From Eutrigla gurnardus (Eukaryota > Chordata > Actinopteri > Perciformes > Triglidae), in contig OY741270.1 in the NCBI GenBank assembly GCA_963514095.1, positions 20,481,156 through 20,545,155 on the forward strand: a stretch of DNA of 64,000 bases, read 5' to 3'. Made by a program: the position numbers and the translations under genes. Positions within the stretch are counted from its first letter, which is position 1; each line of letters opens with the position of its first letter. Positions 1 to 44,164 of the stretch are shown here, in pieces. The notes under the pieces were generated by a model. That model was not told where the DNA came from. It saw only the letters and a list, made by a program, of their open reading frames with translations, and searched no databases.

Positions 1-972
1 TTGGCGTTAAAACAACACGGCAGGTTCATAAATCACTCTCATGTCTCTCATGTCAAAGCTTTAACATAATGGTTTTAGATGTGCATCATCAGACTGATCG
101 TGCAGACAGAGCTACCGGGGAACAATGTTGAGTGTTGGATGAGTACATACAGTTCTGGTTTGGGAGGATTCACATTCATTGTTATCAACCTCGATGGAGG
201 AAATGTTCTTTTTTCAGTCATGCACAGAAACAAACAGGAACATCACAACACAAAGCTGTTACAGCATTGTTTAAAAGGCACTTTTCCTGTTACCTGTCAT
301 GCTATTTATCAATCTAGATTGTTTTTGTGTGTATGGCACTCTACCTGCGGTGTAGGTTAAGAAACACGTCTGGTAATAGTTTCCATTTAATTCAGTCACT
401 GAAAAGACTAAAACCAACAACTGATCCTATCAAGTATCGTCAGTTTATTCAAAGCCTGATATAACTTGTTCCTCCATAAACGATAAGAAACACATCGGTG
501 AGACAGACATGTTCTTACATTATGATGAACAATTCTGTGCATCATCACACATTCATTGTCCTGCAGACGTAAATATTGACTGAAGAAAAACGCGTTATTT
601 TGGTTTTCTCCTGTTGGAGTAACATCTGCTAAAAAACTGCTTGCCATGACTCATTTAATCGACAGCAACGATGCATATTCTCAGAGCTGTATGTGTTGCT
701 TCCGGCAGATTGTCTCCTCTGTCGTGTAGGAGGATCCAGGGAAGTGGTCCACATGCAGCTGTGGGTCAGGGTTCTCCCTGGAACTGACACAGTGTCACAT
801 GAAATGATTCCACCTGCACTCACCGGGGTTTTAATTGCCATAAAAAAAAACAAAAAAACAAAACAAAAGGCCCTTTGTTTTAAAAATGTCAGTTCGGTTT
901 CCATTTCCACCACTGAACCGCACACGCATCCTCATGGGAGTTCCTCATCCTCTTTTCACGCAAATAGCAAAC

Positions 973-1000
973 CGCTGAGTCATGCTTCCGTGACTCAGCG
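973..1000. promoter_or_regulatory. Inverted pair of AP-1/MARE-type sites
   Basis: CGCTGAGTCA (973-982) and TGACTCAGCG (991-1000) are exact reverse complements, 8 bp apart. Each holds an AP-1 core (TGAGTCA) with the GC flank favoured by NF-E2/Maf dimers. No gene lies next to it in this window. Confidence 0.4.
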
Positions 1001-1734
1001 TTGTGGATCATAATTGTTTACGTGATTACCTTTAATTATATGTCCTGGTATGTGAAAGCAGCTTTCTTCATGGTTTTGCAGGCAGTTTTGTAAACCTTCT
1101 AGCATGTGTCACCAGTGTGTTGACTTCTCAATTTCCAACTAAACCAGTTAATTATAGGGGATTAAAACATTGCTACAAAGAGGTGTATACACGCTGTACT
1201 GTGGCTGAGAGAAGTGGAATTTTTTTTTTTTTTTTTGCATTGGCAATTAATAAAGCTGGAAACCCTGACACACACACACTACCTCTATTCTCCGGCTGCT
1301 CTATTGATTACATTCAAATTCAATACAAGTAAATATGCAAAACCTTTCCTTCCACAGCATCACTGCCTGTGGAGAAACCTCTGATGGTTGAGTTCATGAA
1401 CATCAGTTAAAAGGGGTTGTCGACAGGCATTAGACTGCTGTCACTGTTAAAATGATCAAATGAAGTCATGACAGTAGCTTTTGCTCCCCGAATGAGTTCA
1501 CCTAAAAAGCACGAGTAATAATTATTACAAACGTCCCCGTTGCATGCGTAGCTGCTGCTGCTACAAAGACCCTGTTATTAAAAATGAAAAGGTGGGAGTT
1601 CAGTGGCTGTCTAATGAACACCTGACAGCTGAAAGACAAGCTGACACACTTTCTGTGTTCTCTTTCACACAAACTTACAGAGGCCGGATTCTTACTTGCC
1701 ACGGGTCCTGCAGGTGTTCTTATTAGATGAGACC

Positions 1735-2150
1735 ATCCATGTGACCCTCGCTTCCATCTACAGCTAGCAGCCGGTGGGCTTAGCTTAGCATAAAGACTGG
1801 AAGCAGGGGGAAACAGCTAGCGTGGCTCCGTCACAACACAAGCAAACATAAAGATGATAATTCCCTGTATTTCTTGGCTTCACTGGTTGCCTGGCAACTG
1901 CTCCCAGCAAGCTTTGAATCACTTTTTGTGCAGATTTAACAAACAAGATATAACATGCTACTAAGTGAACTTTAGAGGCTCATTTCTTTTCTTCTTTTTT
2001 TTTGCCTTTTGACAGAGCCAGGCAAGCTGTTTCACCTTGTTCCCAGTCTTTATTATAAGCTAAATGTACCAGCTACTGACTCCAGATACATATTTGCCAT
2101 AAACACATAAGAGTGATCAATTTTCTCATTTAACTCTCTGCAAAAAAATA
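1735..2150. mobile_element. Hairpin-forming non-autonomous repeat, family A, near-full copy
   Basis: Two 49-bp arms at 1780-1828 and 2015-2063 are imperfect reverse complements (about 80% identical by eye). Each contains ATAAAGACTGG and GAAACAGCT. The motif series (CTTCCATCTACAGCTAGCAG, TTAGCTTAGCATAAAGACTG, GTTGCCTGGCAAC) is one I recognise as abundant in percomorph fish genomes. No coding capacity. Confidence 0.7.
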
Positions 2151-4527
2151 TGTTTTTATATATTTTTTTCACTCAAATGCACTTCATTCGGAGAGGTTAT
2201 GAGATAAGTTACGTGGCTCCTTTTCATGTGCTATTTGGCTTTCTGCGTGTAATGTATGGACAAACACAGTGGCAGCTTGTGTACACAGCCTTAACCATTA
2301 ATGGAGTGGAAAAGTTTACATTTCACCTCCACGGTACGTCTATCCTTACAGCATTGTAAAAGGGACCATTTACAACCCCGCTCATGTGACGCTCGTCCGA
2401 GACAAAGAGCATTCCAGCGATGGGGCTGAGATTTGCAGAAATGATTCCACGAGCTAGGGGGGTTTTGAGACTTGAACCCAGTACTCAATACCGGTGTGTA
2501 CTGTACGCCGTATCCAGCTTCCTGCTCGACGGCAAACATTGCTCAACCGACTGCCCCAGTGTTGACACACACTATTAAGGCCAGAGATTAGAAATGACAT
2601 ATATCATATTGGCTGTTTGCAGAGGTGACAGTGTCTGATAAGTCGCTGACTGATCGGACGCTGTGGGAAGTTGGTAATAGCACAGTTGTGGTAACATGGT
2701 GGAGAAAGCTTTAATCACAAATTTGCCTGAGAGGGCCTAGCACAATATGTACGGTATATATACTCCAAACAGAAGGCCGCGTCTTGCTGTGAGGCGACGT
2801 TGCTAACCACGCCGCCGCCATAAATTCAAACATTACGAACAACAAATACACAACATAAAGGTCACCTGATTTATGTGTGTGCAGACGAGAGGGACTTTGT
2901 ACTCATAAATCCACGTGCACAATATAGGGTAGCTCGTGATTAGAGAGGTCTATGGATGTGACGGCTTTTTTACTTATTGTGCAATGATAATGTCATAGAT
3001 ATGATATAAAGGACTTTTTTCATCTCTCTTCATACTTACTTGCAGGAGTTTTTTTTCCTCTGAACAATTAGGATGGCCTGTTAAAAGTTAACCGCTGTAC
3101 TTTTCAACATATTTCCACACGTCTAAGTGACTGATGGGGACAACATTTTTTTTTTTTTTAAATTGGTGAAGTATTGAATTGAAAATGCTCATTTCACAGA
3201 TTTCAGAACTAGACTTCTCTACAAAACACACAATAACAAACAGATGGGATCAAGGGAAATGTAGAGAAGAATGATTTATTTCTCTGCAGGGTTTTTTCAT
3301 AATGTAAGACACTTCTAAGACAATCCGAGCCGAGCAGTTTTGGTGGACGTACATTGACGATGAGGAGCTGCTACAAGTAAAAACAAATCATTGTCCCCTC
3401 CCCTTAGTGTGAAAAATAGTGTCCAGGTACAAAGAGTTCACCTTTAAGATGCCGTCATTGTGATCTTGCCCAGAGAATTCTCCCGTTTTCATTCATCAGG
3501 ATGTAAATTCCCCAAAAATGTATGACAGGAATGCACCGCTGTTTTTGTTGTTCTTCTTCTTCTTGTGTTGGATAAAGGGACTAAAACACTGTGTTATACA
3601 ATGACCCTTGACCCATTGCACTTTGATCATACAGAACAGAGATATTTAGCTCAAGCGGATTTTTGATAAGTTACAATAAGAAAAAGTGAATTTCTGAATG
3701 TTTGAACACTCTTCTTATTACAAAAAAGGTACAGTGTGATCATATTAGCCTTTGTCCTGTTACTGTAGAAACGTTTTTATCACTACTTCTACTTTACAAA
3801 AGGCCAGAACAAGCTTCTCTATGAAGAACATGTGAACCCATCAGTCAGGTTAATTTGATGATCGCTGCTCATCTCATGTACATTACTACTCTTGTACAAT
3901 ATGCACAGGTATTTGCAGTGTTGCCAACTGCAGCCCTGGTACACGCCAGCGGTTTGTCAGTAGTGGTTGGGTGTGTCAACAGAAGGGCTAGGTTTGGTGT
4001 GGTTGAGGTCACGAAAGGATCGGGAGAGCCCTCGGCTGAGGGAAACACCTCCAGTTAACACACCTCACACAAAACCAAACTCAACCATCCTACTTCCTGG
4101 TCACTTCCTGACTTTACGGCTTCAACCGGACCTCCTAGTAATGACTTCGACTGGACCGCCTGGAACATAAACAACTTTTGCTTGGCACTGCCTAAATAGC
4201 AAATACCATAATTACCCTGAGCAGCACGAACATCCGTAATAATAATAATAATTAATATGCTTAAAGCATGCTTCTTCAAAGCACACAGTAACGTCATCGG
4301 CAAAATGTTTCCACCGCATTCTGCCCCTCCTAGATTTTAGGTGGGGTGTCCGTTTGTCTACAGCCTCATGGTGTCGCTCCACATTAACATTAAACCATGA
4401 AAACCACGTGAAAGATGATGCCGCCGATCGATTTCGCTCTGTACATTCATTCAGATTTCAAACTCAATACAATTCTGACCTGATCATTTGCACAACCAGC
4501 TGAGAAAACATTCTTTCACACGTGACA

Positions 4528-4690
4528 CTGTTTCCCCGCGCTTTCAGTCCTTTATGCTAAGCTATGCTACGCTATATGTAAGCTAACTAACCACCGGCGG
4601 TAGCTTCAAATTTCACATACAGATCTAAGAGTGGCATTAATCTCTCTGCCATTCAAGGACAATAGCAGTATGAGAAGAAAATAGTTAAAA
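4528..4690 (+). mobile_element. Fragment of hairpin repeat family A (right end only)
   Basis: CAGTCCTTTATGCTAAGC, GCTAACTAACC and GTAGCTTCAAATTTCACATA match the right end of the repeats at 1.7-2.15 kb and 61.2-61.65 kb. No left arm is present nearby, so this is a truncated copy. Confidence 0.5.
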
Positions 4691-6202
4691 TCCACATGAA
4701 CATTTGAACTCTTACTTAAAAGATACTTTTGATGTGTTCAGGCAAAGGAATTTAGCAGCTAACAGCTAATCGGGTGACTTTAGCATCAGTATCTTGTTCC
4801 AGGCTTCTCCCGGCTGTAATATGAGTTTGTTTGTTGTCCCACAAATTGCAGCTATTCGCTTAGAAGGCACATTCAATATCCTTTCTTCCACCCTCAGTAA
4901 ACAAATCATTTATTGCTTTTTCAGAGAGCAGACTCTCAACGCAGAACAGGAACAATTTAGTTTCCTCTTTTTTTTATACGAGGAGAGACCATACAAAGCC
5001 GTTGTTACTGTACATGTTTGCCCACACATTCGTGTTTAACGCAGGCTGGAGTCAATTTTTAAACGGCCAGAGAGAAGCAGGTTAATAAGACGCAGGTGGA
5101 GCCATTAGTTCAGCAAGCGTACAGTCTGAAGTCGCAGCAGAGGTCACCCCCACGTCATATTTAAATGCCACATACAATTTGTTTTCCAGATGTCACATGG
5201 ATGAGGGACTTAACCGTGATTTTTATCAACCTCAATCCATCACTAAAGGATTTACAACAGCACTCACAGGTTCTCTGGTGACAACGTACAGGCCTGCTGC
5301 TATTGACATACCAAACTGGGATAGAACAAGTAGGATTTTAAGAATGAACTTCAACCAAATATTCCCATTTAGAATCATTCTATAGGGTTAAGGGAAACTA
5401 CTTTGTCATTGAGGGTACAGCAGCTCAGCTTCCAATGCATCGTTCACGCGGTTACGAAAAAAAGCATGACAAATGGATATTTATAGAAAGGCGACCATGG
5501 CACACTCTTTCTTGTTTTTTTAAATGTTTGATTGATCCAGTCATTATCTAATGCGGCTGAGTTTGAAACAAATGGAAATGGTGGAAGATCTTGACTGACA
5601 TTTATAGCCATTAAATCAGTTTATCATTCTGTAAGACATGAACATAGCGTCAGCTTTAACTTTCACTCACATCTCCACGTTCAGATCACCGAGTCCAGTC
5701 GAAATGGTCGGATACGGATGAGAAGTTACATGGGCTGAATGCTGAGAAGCAAAACTAGTGTTGAATCGGTCTGTTTAACACTTTGAAAGTCTTAAAAACT
5801 GTTTTTTTCTTGGATTGTTTACTGTGATCAGTCAAGGGGATCCGGGTGAGTCAGCCACTGACAGCTACTGTTACCGTGTCATGAGAACACTGGACGGAAT
5901 AGGGATTTAAAATCTGTCCTGATGGAATCTGATTAATTACCCTAATATAGAAATTACCTCAACAGAAACCTGCTCAAATAGTGTGTTTTTTTTTAGTTTA
6001 CAGTCAGTTTATTCAGAGTTCCCATGATTATTATAACCCAATAATAGGACTAATACTTTTATAGCCCCTTAAATGACTAATATTAGTCAGAATAAAGTCA
6101 TGTAGCAGAGCTGGTTTCCTTCTGAGTTGCCCATCCCATTACTACAATGGGACTAATTGTATTATTACTAATAGCGATATACTTTTTAACTTTCTTCCGA
6201 CA

Positions 6203-6268
6203 AATGTACTTATTGCAAGGTGCTTTGGATAAATGCGTCTGCTAAATACCCTAAATGTAAATGTTAAT
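6203..6268 (+). mobile_element. Remnant tail of a fish SINE
   Basis: GCAAGGTGCTTTGGATAAAT, GCGTCTGCTAAAT and then ATGTAAATG repeats form the tail motif shared by many fish SINEs and their partner LINEs. The tRNA-like head is not recognisable, so only a 3' fragment remains. Confidence 0.6.
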
Positions 6269-7325
6269 GTATATGGGGATACAAAATGAAGATAATAAAT
6301 AAAGATAATGAAGATGTCTGACCAGATTATGTTTTATTTTGAGTTGCTTGCTGGTGTGAACAGTGCTTTCTAAGGCTAAGGATTTCTAAGGAGATGAAAG
6401 CATATTTTCAAAGAATGTTTATCGGAGTTGAAGAAGATAACAAAAGAAAGTACATGCAATAGCACCGTGCTTATCATCTGCAGAGCCAGACAGAGGATTA
6501 CGCTTCATTTCAATGTGAAAATCAGTTCATTTCAATGTCTCAGGTTGGGCAGTGGTGATTTAGTTACAGCCTCATTATAACTGCATTCACATATTCATTA
6601 TTCCATTATTAAAATGAGTGGATATTATATTCTTGAGGATGGATGGAGGGAATAGGCTTATATACTTCAACCAATAAATGCTAAAAATAACAATGTATAC
6701 CGTCTAAACTGGCCAACGTCCCGCGGACATTTCAAAGTGATCTGAACTCTCAATTGAGGCTTATTAAAACAGTTGCAATCACAGTCATTAACTTCTATAG
6801 GACGGATTTAATGAGCAAAACACAGTAGAAGAACAGGTACGCTTTCTATTCTTAGAACTACACAGACAACCGGGCAAATAACTGCAAATTGTTGTTTATA
6901 AAAACGCTTCAACAAAGCTACGTGTCCAAAATTGATAAATATATCGTCATCACCAACAGTGGTGAGTGCTGTACAAACAGCGGTCATATTTTCCAACAAC
7001 GTGGGTGCAGCTGATGAGATATTAAGTAGAGGTGTTCCATCAAACTGATCAATAAGAGATACAGAGGCTGATAGTGCTGGCAACCTTCGAATGGGGTCCG
7101 GTTCGACAGTAAAAGTGGATTTCTAAATCTGTTGATGAGTTTTGTGGAATGTCAGGTATTCCCTTTCACCTGCGACTCACCTGCTGTCTCGCCACAGTGT
7201 CTGGGAGCACCCCCCTCTGTTCTCACACACTCCCACACACAGTATCAGTCACAGAGCTCACACAGAAAAGATCAACTCATGTGAAATGACTAAATCTGCC
7301 AACAAGTAAGAGTGAAAAGGCTTAC

Positions 7326-7830
7326 CTAACCGTCTCCTCGTGATTTCAACCACGATCCTTCTCCGGATGGGAGCCCGAGCAGCACAGAGCCCCCTCCCTC
7401 AGCTGACTGATGGGGGCATAGTCCAACGGTGGAAGGGCTGACAGTCACAGCAGGCACACGGGAGCAGAGAGGAAGGAAGTCCCGGCTGCCGCTGAAAGGA
7501 CGGTCCCACGGGTTCAACAGAAACAAAAGGACGAAAAAGAGTTTAAAAAGCCTGCTCCCTCCGTGTGTGTGTGTTTGGAAAGTGGAATGGTAGTGAAGAG
7601 GAGGAGGAGAGTGAAGAGGAGGAGGAGGAGGCTCCACGCTTGCTCACTTGTTGCTCCTCGCTGAGAGTAATAATCTCAGGCAGCTGGTTTTTCAGGTCCT
7701 TCCGCCTGGCCCTGAGGCGTGCCGTGGCCTCTGATAAAAAAAAAAGAAAAAAAGACAGACGGACTCCTCTCTCAGAGTTGTCTGATCCGGGTCGGCTCTC
7801 ACCATGACTACTGCCTCTCAAAATCACAGC
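7326..7830 (-). other. Possible non-coding first exon of an unidentified minus-strand gene
   Basis: A good donor, GGTTAG|GTAAGCC, ends at 7326, preceded on the gene strand by GC-rich and CCTCCTCCT-rich sequence that resembles a promoter and 5' UTR. The minus-strand frame ending here (7637-7326) stops exactly at the exon end (TAG), so it is unlikely to be coding. NCMAP, expected next after RCAN3 by synteny, is a candidate, but no downstream coding exon is visible in the window. Confidence 0.3.
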
Positions 7831-10379
7831 GGCTGCATCTCACATGGAGTGCATATCCGGGGCTCTGTGCACCCCCCTCATCTGGTATATTAAACCAGAT
7901 ATATTGTATTCCTGATCATGTGCCTCTCATTTGTGGGGGAAAATAAGACTGCATGTGCATGTTGAAAGCCTTAGTTGAAAGTGAACCGAATCCCAATACT
8001 TGTCAAAAGGGTACAGGGCGTGTTTGTGTAATAGAAAACATAGGGTACGCAACAGCGTCTACTAACATTTTATGTGAAAGTTTGGCATTTTTACTACTAC
8101 CTGTCTCACTCTAATTGTAGCAGACGAGTTCCCGTGACACGTCCACCATGGGAGTCTTCCCCCAAACAGTGGCAACAAGTCTTTAGGAGCTGGCCTCATG
8201 TTACCTCCAGGGGCTAGGTGGTGCCCTTGATCATAAAGCAAGTCAGTGTTGTGCCTTTGTGAGAAAGTGGAACTGAACTTCGTTTGGGCAGACGTGCATT
8301 GCTGTGCCTCGACCTCGTGGCCTGCATGCGTGCATACTGGCGTCCCCACGCCTTGCATTCAGCTGCCCAGGACAGATGTGCAGATTTGATTGAAGGTGCT
8401 TGTTTAGTGTTAATCTGTTAAGAATTCATCAGAACTTTTGGAAACTTGCAAGAATGTGATATAGTTTGTTTTGCCATGATAATGCTGGCCGTTTTCCAAA
8501 TATGTCTGTTCCATCATGTTATTTCTTTGTAATGCTTGGCGTACTGATTAGAAGAAGACAATATTTCCCTATTGGTATGTAATGTAAAAGTGATGGGACG
8601 CTGACATTATGCTAACATGCTAACAAAGACAATGCTAACGGTGTAACTCGTCTTTACCATGATTAGCATCTCAAGTTGAGCGTGTTGGCATGCTAATAAA
8701 AGTATTGGCCAAATAGAAATTGACCGGAGCAAAGTTAATGGATCCCTTCAGTCCAAATTTGAATGGCGATCCCTTTAATCATTGAGAGATTTCCAATCCG
8801 GACCAGGTGTCAGAACAGCCCTAATATCCCTCTAAGAAATCTCAGAATTTCCTAGAAACCACAAACATTAAACTGCCACTGTAATCCTGTGTTGAATTAG
8901 TTTAATTGCAAACTGATTATGCATTATCAACGAGATAAAACATTTATTTTGTCCTGACAATATAAAACAGCCGGTCTTACAGGGACAGCCAGTCCTTTCT
9001 CTTCCTGAGTGAGATTAAAGTGTTTACACTCAATGTACTTATCAGTTTATTGCCTTGGGAGACTTTGATTTAAAAGCAGCGGTAAATGTTTGAATCCAGT
9101 CAGAGTAAACCCATTACACAGTAGATATCCGTCGAATCCATTATGTAGACTTTTAAGGAGCCACTTCACTATAAACTCATTGTATATAGACTCTCGTAAC
9201 CCATAACTAATGCATCACTTGATTGCTGCGTGAGACGTCCGTGCCGTGTAATCCTGGAGAGTACCTTTAAAGGAATCTGGAGGCAACCGGCCCCATTAGC
9301 TCCCACGGGGGGGCCACGTTAACCTGATCTGTTCCCCTTAGGTGCACACGCATCTTCAGCTCAACAGTAAGGGTCATTGTTAAGAGGAATTCCACGAAGA
9401 GAGAGGACTTTTTGTGTCGCGGAGAGGAAGAGGAAGATACAGGGTGACGCAGCGTGGCTAATCTCACTGCTGTTTCTCAATCTCCTCTACCTTTAACATA
9501 CTGACAGCTGTCTGCTGTTTTTACCTTTAGACCTTTAAGTGGGTCAGCGGGGAAACGGGTAACTTTTACGACCTTGGAGCTTCCACATATCTGCTTTTTT
9601 TATGTGTATATATATATTTTTACTCATTCAACCTGTTCTTTTTTTTCGCCAAATCATGGCTTGCTTTTTGACATCGTTTTTCACCCGTCCCATAACAATG
9701 AAGTGCAATTTGTCATTTTCATGGCTGACAAGGGGGAAAACTGCAGTGATGAAATTCAAAAGACTGTTGAGCTGGAGGTCACGGATGTATTGCAACACCT
9801 CATATTTCAGAGTTATACATTTCACATCCATTTCTGCTCACTGAGAGAATCATTAACTGCAACAACTATTAACCCCCTTAAACCGCCTATAAAAGCATGA
9901 CACAGTGCCCCGCTGCTGCCACAAAAAACACCTTAAGAGGGGCCCTTTCAGCTACAGTATGACAGCTGGACACAATTAGTTAGGACCAGGCATGTATAAA
10001 GAGAAATGCATACAGCCTTGGAGGCGGCACCATTCATTCCTGTGAATGAATGGAAACAGAAGACTTCCGAGTATAAGATTACCTGAATCTTCTGGCGATC
10101 TTTTTCATCCACGGAGCCCAGAGAGCAAGAAGCACCGGCGTTCCCTTTAACCTTGCCTCCCAGCCGTCAGTCCAGCCTCGTTCTCAGACTGTACACATAG
10201 AAACTCAGGTATTTTCAGATGAATACGTCTCTTGCAAGCTGAACACGATGTGTCATAAATCCAACAAGTGCTGCATGTTATTGGGAATTAGCGAGAGATT
10301 CTGTTTCTGTTCCTGCATTTGCATCCCAAGTGTGAAGAAGCCCCTGAAGAAGAGAAACCGCTAAAATAAACAACACTAA
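7831..10379. other. Non-genic DNA between the possible exon at 7.3 kb and RCAN3
   Basis: No recognisable exon. It holds the degenerate repeat at 8.6-8.8 kb and a 9-bp inverted repeat at 10030-10053. The frame at 8062-8358 (minus) has no similarity that I recognise. Confidence 0.55.
8600..8800 (+). mobile_element. Degenerate dispersed fish repeat rich in GCTAACATGCTAA
   Basis: The order of motifs (ATGCTAACATGCTAAC, ACAATGCTAACG, TTTACCATGATTAGCATC, GCGTGTTGGCATGCTAAT, AAAGTATTGGCCAAAT, TTTGAATGGCGATCC) follows a dispersed repeat I know from many teleost genomes. The copy is diverged and has no open frame. Confidence 0.55.
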
Positions 10380-13300
10380 ACATGGCTTTTAAGAATAACT
10401 CTTTATGTATTTCTCTATGTGAAACAAATGGCTATTATACTACACAAATAGAAGCGGATACTGTAAGAGACAGAGACCATCTCTGAGAAATAAGTACAGA
10501 ACATGAAAATACACATACCGGTATTATAGAACTGTAAATTATTGCTTGTTTTGCTACGATGTTTTCTGGAATCCTACAGTACAAGACACAATATTCATAT
10601 TTCAACAGAAACGATACAACAGTGACAAACGGTATTATTGACCTTTTTAGTTAGACGTTCCCCGGAAAAATAAAAGAAACATTCAAACAGAGTCCATGTC
10701 GAACACAACACAATGACAGTTGTTTTTTTGATCGAGCATCTTCAGGACTTATTGTTACACATTTTTGTACTTTTTTTTTTTGTCTCCATTACAACATTGC
10801 CAAGAGAAGCCGTAACAAACTGCACACCGGGACTGGCCTCAGCAAAAAAACAAACAAACCAACAAACAAACAAAAAACACTTGGCATATGTACATAAATA
10901 TACATTTTCATTTCAACTGTGACCACCACGACCACAGCGAGTAAAAAAATTCTTCACGAGTGTCTTCCTTCTGCTCTGCCGCTTCCTCTTTATCATAACG
11001 CACCTCAGTAGCTCCACCAATCGTCTGTCTGCTTAGAGAGCTGCGACAGCTTTACTGTAGCGCTTATAAAACAGCACTCTGTCAACATTTCTAAAAAAAC
11101 TTGTTTGACTTTCTCAGCAGATAAGATGAATGTTTCTTGTGGACGAACATGAAAACAAAGACATTAATTTGACCCCGCAGTGTCATCCTGCCTAATTTAA
11201 CACCTAGAACTGTACTGCATGTCCACACCTTTTACAGTGGTACACTCCTGTTGATAAAAAAAAGAAAAAGAAAAAAAAAAGGCCTGAAATTCTCAAAGGT
11301 TCACGCTAGCAAAGAAGGAAGTGGAGTGTTTCACTCACTGCAATATGCTGGTGAAAAGGCTAACCAGGTGTTCAGCTTGAAAAAAAAAAAAAAAAAACCA
11401 CACAAAACACAATGAAGAAAGAAAGGAAATGCAACGTGATTCCTACTTTGTCTCCAGAAAAGACTTTTTCCATGTGAAGGAAACAAAGAAACACTGACGA
11501 TAAAGTGCTCACATGCAGACGGTCTTTTGCCTACTAATATTGTTACATAGCAATAAAAGTATTTTTAGTTTTTCATGCTGCCAAATGACAATTAAGGTTT
11601 AGACTCACCGCTGACACCCAAAAGCCCTGTTAGGAACATTTGTTAATGTTGCTTCTAATGCACTGAAAGATTTCATTAAAATAAACGAGGAGGTGAAACA
11701 CTGATATGATACGGGACTGTGGGGAGAACTAACCTCGACGAATGTTGAGGACTTTTAAGTGAAAATCTCCACTGAAGTCGACAAAACGTATATGTGCTAA
11801 TATGAAATAAAAAAATAATGCAATAAAAAGTTGTGTTAGGAAAATATGATTTCGTTCTTTCTCCTCACTTGAACAACATACATCAGTGTCTCTGAGTAAG
11901 AAAAAAATATTTCATGTCGTCATGACAATATGGGGTGAGTGAATGCTTTGGTTAATATCTCATGAGGCTACCTAATTGTTTCCCTTTTCTCAGCAAAAAT
12001 GCTTTCCGATGGACTACAAAATCTAAACGGACTATTTCCACAAACTATTGCTCGGCTATTTACAGCGAGAAGCAGCGCGGTATTCTGATGCGCAGCAGGA
12101 GGCGGGTCGAGAGGCCCGCGGCCGCTTGAAGATATCAAAAGATACTCAGTGCAAAACAAGCAGTAGTAGGTTTCAGAAGAAAGCCTCACATATAGAAAGT
12201 GGGTTTTGATCAAACGACATAACCAAGACAATAGAGTGAATTACAACAAACGGAATCTGAAAAAAAAAAAAAAAAAAAAAAAAATCCACATCCCAAAACC
12301 CCTTGAAGAAAATGAGGGGGGGATGAACTGTCTCTGATCCATCAAATCCCAACAAAAGCGACAAATGCAAATTTGCCATCACGTTGAAGACTGAACCGTC
12401 AATCTTACATAAAAAAAAAAAAAAAAACACCACTCAGTTTTTTTTCTCCCCCCTAAGACGTCACTTTAAACACTGCGCGGGGATATGCACTTGCGTCAGA
12501 AGCGTCACATTGTTTCCCTGTCATCACAAACAACAATTTAAAAAAACACCTCAGCTCATCATCTACAGAAGTAACTAAGCATGCAAAAAGTGTTGGGGGG
12601 GGGGGGGGGGGGGTATCAAATACATTGTAAGAATACACATCTAGTAGTTCAGCAAAAAACAACACCTCTCCAAATAAAGAAAAAAAGAGACAAAAAGCCA
12701 AAACGAGCGGAAAGAAAGAAAGTCAAACAGCCACCACAACTTTGTTAGTCACATATGACGCTTCATGCCGTGTGTGTTTGTGTGCGTGTGTGTGTGTGAT
12801 GTTACATAGGTTCCTTTTTCTTGATATATTGTGGTAGTATTTTGTGTCTCTGTACGTATTTTTTTTGTTGTACTACAGTATATACATGCAGACAAAGAGT
12901 GGGAACGTTACACACTCGATCTTGATGCGAGCTGAAGCGACAAACGAGCAGATATGAAAATGGGTGGAAAAAGTAGAAAGAACAGACAGAATTTATATAT
13001 CTGCTTTAAAAAAAAAAAAAGAACCAAAGATTATTGTGCACACGAGTGTGAGACGAAGGGAGAGGTACAAGCTAACAGGCTAACTAACTATCAAGCTACT
13101 GAGCAGGACTAGCAATGAGAGCTGAGTGTGTGTGATAAGTGACAGGTGCCTGCGTTGGGACAGTATTTCCGCCCCTCTTGCTGAAAACGAGGGGGTTGGT
13201 GGGGTGGAGGCAAGTGTGCCCGCCGCTCCCCACGCTGTCCGCAGAATGTGATGAGTGTGTGTGTGATTCTCATCCATCCCCTTCAAGCCACCTCATTCCA

Positions 13301-13441
13301 TCGCCACGTTCCCCACAAACACCGTCTTCGAGCAATGTTTGTTGGATTTGTTTTTTCGCTTGTAGTTGAACTGAAATGAGGGGCGTCGGCGCTCTCTGTG
13401 AGTGCAGAGACGAGAGAGAGAGAGGGCAGGTGTGTTGCGGG
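10380..13441 (-). other. Homopolymer-rich stretch 3' of RCAN3; possible extended 3' UTR
   Basis: No coding exon is visible. The plus strand has many long A runs (12.26-12.28 kb, 12.41-12.43 kb, 11.38-11.39 kb), so a read-through RCAN3 transcript would be U-rich, as long vertebrate 3' UTRs often are. Against this, an AATAAA occurs right after the stop codon and I see no canonical signal on this strand at the far end. Confidence 0.3.
12595..12613 (+). repeat. G homopolymer, 19 bases
   Basis: A pure G run. On the RCAN3 strand this is a C run. It sits among A homopolymers at 11.38, 12.26, 12.41 and 13.01 kb. Confidence 0.95.
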
Positions 13442-13447
13442 TTTATT
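13442..13447 (-). terminator. Polyadenylation signal AATAAA of RCAN3
   Basis: Plus-strand TTTATT is AATAAA on the gene strand, 52 nt past the stop codon. It is the only canonical AATAAA or ATTAAA I found on this strand between 10.3 and 13.5 kb. Use of it would give an unusually short 3' UTR. Confidence 0.45.
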
Positions 13448-13498
13448 AAGGGGCGGTTTCGGAGGCCGCCGCCGCCGATATCGGGTGGGGAGGCCTCT

Positions 13499-44164
<30,666 letters not shown>

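Larger units (their letters stand above)
1..7325. other. Non-genic DNA, left flank
   Basis: No exon is recognised on either strand. It contains two copies of hairpin repeat family A and a SINE tail, plus scattered AT-rich sequence. By human synteny the gene NCMAP would be expected downstream of RCAN3, but I found no stretch encoding its membrane segment here. Confidence 0.6.

Noticed and set aside
1..7325. Search for NCMAP coding exons by synteny
   Set aside because: No minus-strand frame with its single valine/isoleucine-rich membrane segment was found.
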